Shown here in pieces: positions 61,668 to 64,000 of a stretch of DNA of 64,000 nt. Below the pieces are notes generated by a model. The model searched no databases. It had not been told where the DNA came from and saw only the letters and a program-made list of their open reading frames with translations. A program made the position numbers and the translations under genes. The stretch's first letter is position 1; each line of letters opens with the position of its first letter. This DNA comes from Theobroma cacao (lineage: Eukaryota; Streptophyta; Magnoliopsida; Malvales; Malvaceae): positions 6,958,226-7,022,225 of the forward strand of contig NC_030857.1 of NCBI RefSeq assembly GCF_000208745.1. The letters are read 5' to 3'.

Positions 61668-64000
61668 TCATGTTGTGAGGGGTGGGGCAGATAGCTAGCT
61701 GAAGCCTGAAATTCTCTAGCCTGCTTTTCTGATACTAATAACTTTAATTTTCTGCATGTTTCCCAGTGTTTGTGATGCTCTTAAACGCATTTCCCTTAAC
61801 TTTTTAATAAGTTAAAGCCGTATTGCTAGCAACTATGAGCTTGATCTGTGGAGTGTGGACGATCACTATGTCTGTCTACTTTGAGACCCATTATCTATAT
61901 GTGTGCTTATCTATTATATATCCACTGGTTTTCTTTTGTGTGTTACCAATCTTCTCGCTTACTTTGAGTTTTCTTAATTAGTTACTTTATTAAGATTATT
62001 GAGTTGGGATGTAGTTGCCAAATTTTGCTATTGGATATGATATTTATTGATTTTATTTTCCTTTATTTAGAGGTTAATTAATTATAAATATGCAATCATT
62101 ATAAACTCATTTTTTACTATGTTTGTAAATGATATCACTATTATTACTATTATTCACACACGCGCATATATATATATATATATATATGTAATTGACAAAA
62201 ATAATCATAATTGTTTCATTATATTTCTAAATTATCATTTCAAATATTTTTTTTATTTAATATTGATAATATTTTTCTAATTAGTAAATACAAGAATTCT
62301 AATTGCATCTAATAAATTTCATTAAAATTTTTTCTATAAATATTAATCAAATTTATCTAATTTATGACTATCATTAAAAAATATTTTTGTTGATTTCTAA
62401 TAGTATTATATGATTTATAGATTAATACTGCATACATTGAATTATATATAATTGAAATATTAATCTTCTTATATATATAATTATAAAATTACTTTTACAC
62501 TTAAGAAATACTAGTATTTTACATATAATTATTATTTTAATATTAAATAAAAAATAAGTATTCAATTTTCAATGCTACAACAATAAATATCAATATATAT
62601 ATATATATAGATATATATATTTCTTCTTAAAATTAGTGTGCAACTTTATGTATGATGCGGATATAAAATATTATAAAGTTGAACCCGAACTTTTCAATGG
62701 CAATTTTATTAATAGCTTGATATTTATTTTTAAATATTAAGATTTAATTTCCACAAGCTTGATGTGAATGCAAGGCCAGCTAAGTGTGATTTAATTTAGC
62801 CCTTTGGTAGTTTAATTTCATACTTGTTAATGTCATCATACTTATTTACGTAAATATGGCACGTGAGAATAGTAAAGAAAAATAATGATGTAAAGCATTC
62901 CTTACATGCAACTCAACGTGCCACTTTAATTAACCTTTATTCTTAATTCTCACCTAATCTTTTAATTTAAAATATATAAAAAAAAAGTTTGCTCTATGCA
63001 ACAAGATATATATCTTATGCCACGCTTGATGCCGTGATGGTATATATATGTATGTTTCATGTCACACCTTTTTGTGTTACGTAATTACAAACAACTCTTT
63101 TCATCTTTTCATAGCCAAATATGTGCATACACATGAATCATATGTCCATGCACAAGCAAATTAATGTTAGAACAATTTCAAAACAAATTGGTGTCAATTT
63201 CATTTTCTATCAATGAAGCCATAAAACACTATGAGCTATAAATATATATTTATCATTAAAATTAAAATACTCAATAAAAATTAAACAAGTTTATATAATT
63301 ATCATAAGTCCACTTAATAATTATCTTAAACTTTTTAAATATAACTTAATTGACATATAACTTAATCCACTGAATATTAAGATCATTGATTAAAACGTTA
63401 TTTGTTATTTTTATATTCACATGGTATTGAGATAGAAAGTGAAATTATTTAATTTAAAATAAAAATATAAAAATAAAATAAATAAAAATTTATTTAAATA
63501 ATTTAAATATTTTTTAAATATTATGTTCAAAAAAACTTTAACCCCCTAGCCTTTATTAATATTCTTATCCTTGTTGCGGGTGAATTCGAAGTTGTAGCAT
63601 GTTATCGGACGCCTTTACCAACAAAAGCAGAAAAAACACAAAAAAAAACTAAAAACTAAATTGCAGACTCCAAGGTAAAAGGATTCTTTTTTTGATATGA
63701 CTAAAACACCCATAAAAAATACACGTGTAAAAAGGAGAGAGAAGGGAGTGAGGCTGTCCCGATCAAACTCGGGCGAGTAGATTGTTCACCTAATCAAAGC
63801 AGAAAAGGTCAAAATTGATATTTTAATAACGATCTCGCCTCCCTCCCTTCCCTTTTTTTTTTTTTTCCTCTTTCGCTTTTTCTCGTGCTAAACTGTTAAC
63901 AGCGCCACCGAATTCTTTCTCTCTCTCAAACAGTTTTTTTAAGGAAAAGAAAATAGTATAAAAAAATTAAAAATATAAAAGGACCTTTTCTTCCTTCTTC
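61668..64000. other. PISTILLATA 3' flank and AT-rich spacer
   Basis: The first 200-300 bases should be the PISTILLATA 3' untranslated region. The rest is AT-rich with (TA)n runs near 62165-62188 and 62590-62620. The final 300 bp become CT-rich (TCTCGTGCTAAACTG, TTCTTTCTCTCTCTC) like the 5' leader of a gene starting beyond the right edge, but no coding sequence is present. Confidence 0.45.

Overview
The window is nuclear DNA of a eudicot plant, species not determinable by eye. Genes are rich in introns, spacers are AT-rich, LTR retrotransposon debris is common, and the gene set is plant-specific: ACC oxidase, plastid NAD kinase, a plastid RNA polymerase-associated protein and a B-class MADS-box gene. 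Six intact genes can be assembled exon by exon with consistent reading phase, and one broken gene is present.

Layout. 1-1320 (-): decayed remnant of a BAT1/GABP-type amino-acid permease. About 2.0-11.2 kb (-): a defective Ty1/copia element, split by a 2,479-bp solo LTR of a different family that has a perfect 5-bp target duplication. 11.2-18.5 kb: AT-rich spacer. 18711-19827 (+): ACC oxidase (ethylene synthesis), 304 aa. 20908-21572: hAT-like miniature element with an 8-bp target duplication. 22015-31629 (-): plastid NAD kinase 2, 995 aa; its 4.5-kb last intron holds an endogenous pararetrovirus fragment between two inverted arms of about 0.77 kb. 32908-39671 (-): MEI1/TopBP1-like multi-BRCT protein, 964 aa, with a candidate U12-type AT-AA intron. 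40459-46974 (-): ubinuclein, a HIRA-complex histone chaperone subunit, 773 aa. 47.8-49.2 kb (+): decayed copia LTR/gag/protease fragment. 51521-55055 (+): PAP8/pTAC6, 329 aa. 59039-61667 (+): PISTILLATA/GLOBOSA, 209 aa, in which one exon is duplicated around a single N, almost certainly an assembly artefact. 61.7-64 kb: AT-rich spacer.

The genes do not form one pathway. From memory, Arabidopsis counterparts of ACO, MEI1 and one ubinuclein sit together near At1g77310-77330, and those of NADK2, the other ubinuclein and PAP8 near At1g21600-21640. Here the two sets are interleaved, as expected of the ancestral block before duplication and reciprocal gene loss in the Arabidopsis lineage.

I found no convincing new multi-gene system. 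The observations most worth checking are the pararetroviral inverted repeat inside the NADK2 intron, the candidate AT-AA minor-spliceosome intron in MEI1, and the false exon duplication in PISTILLATA.
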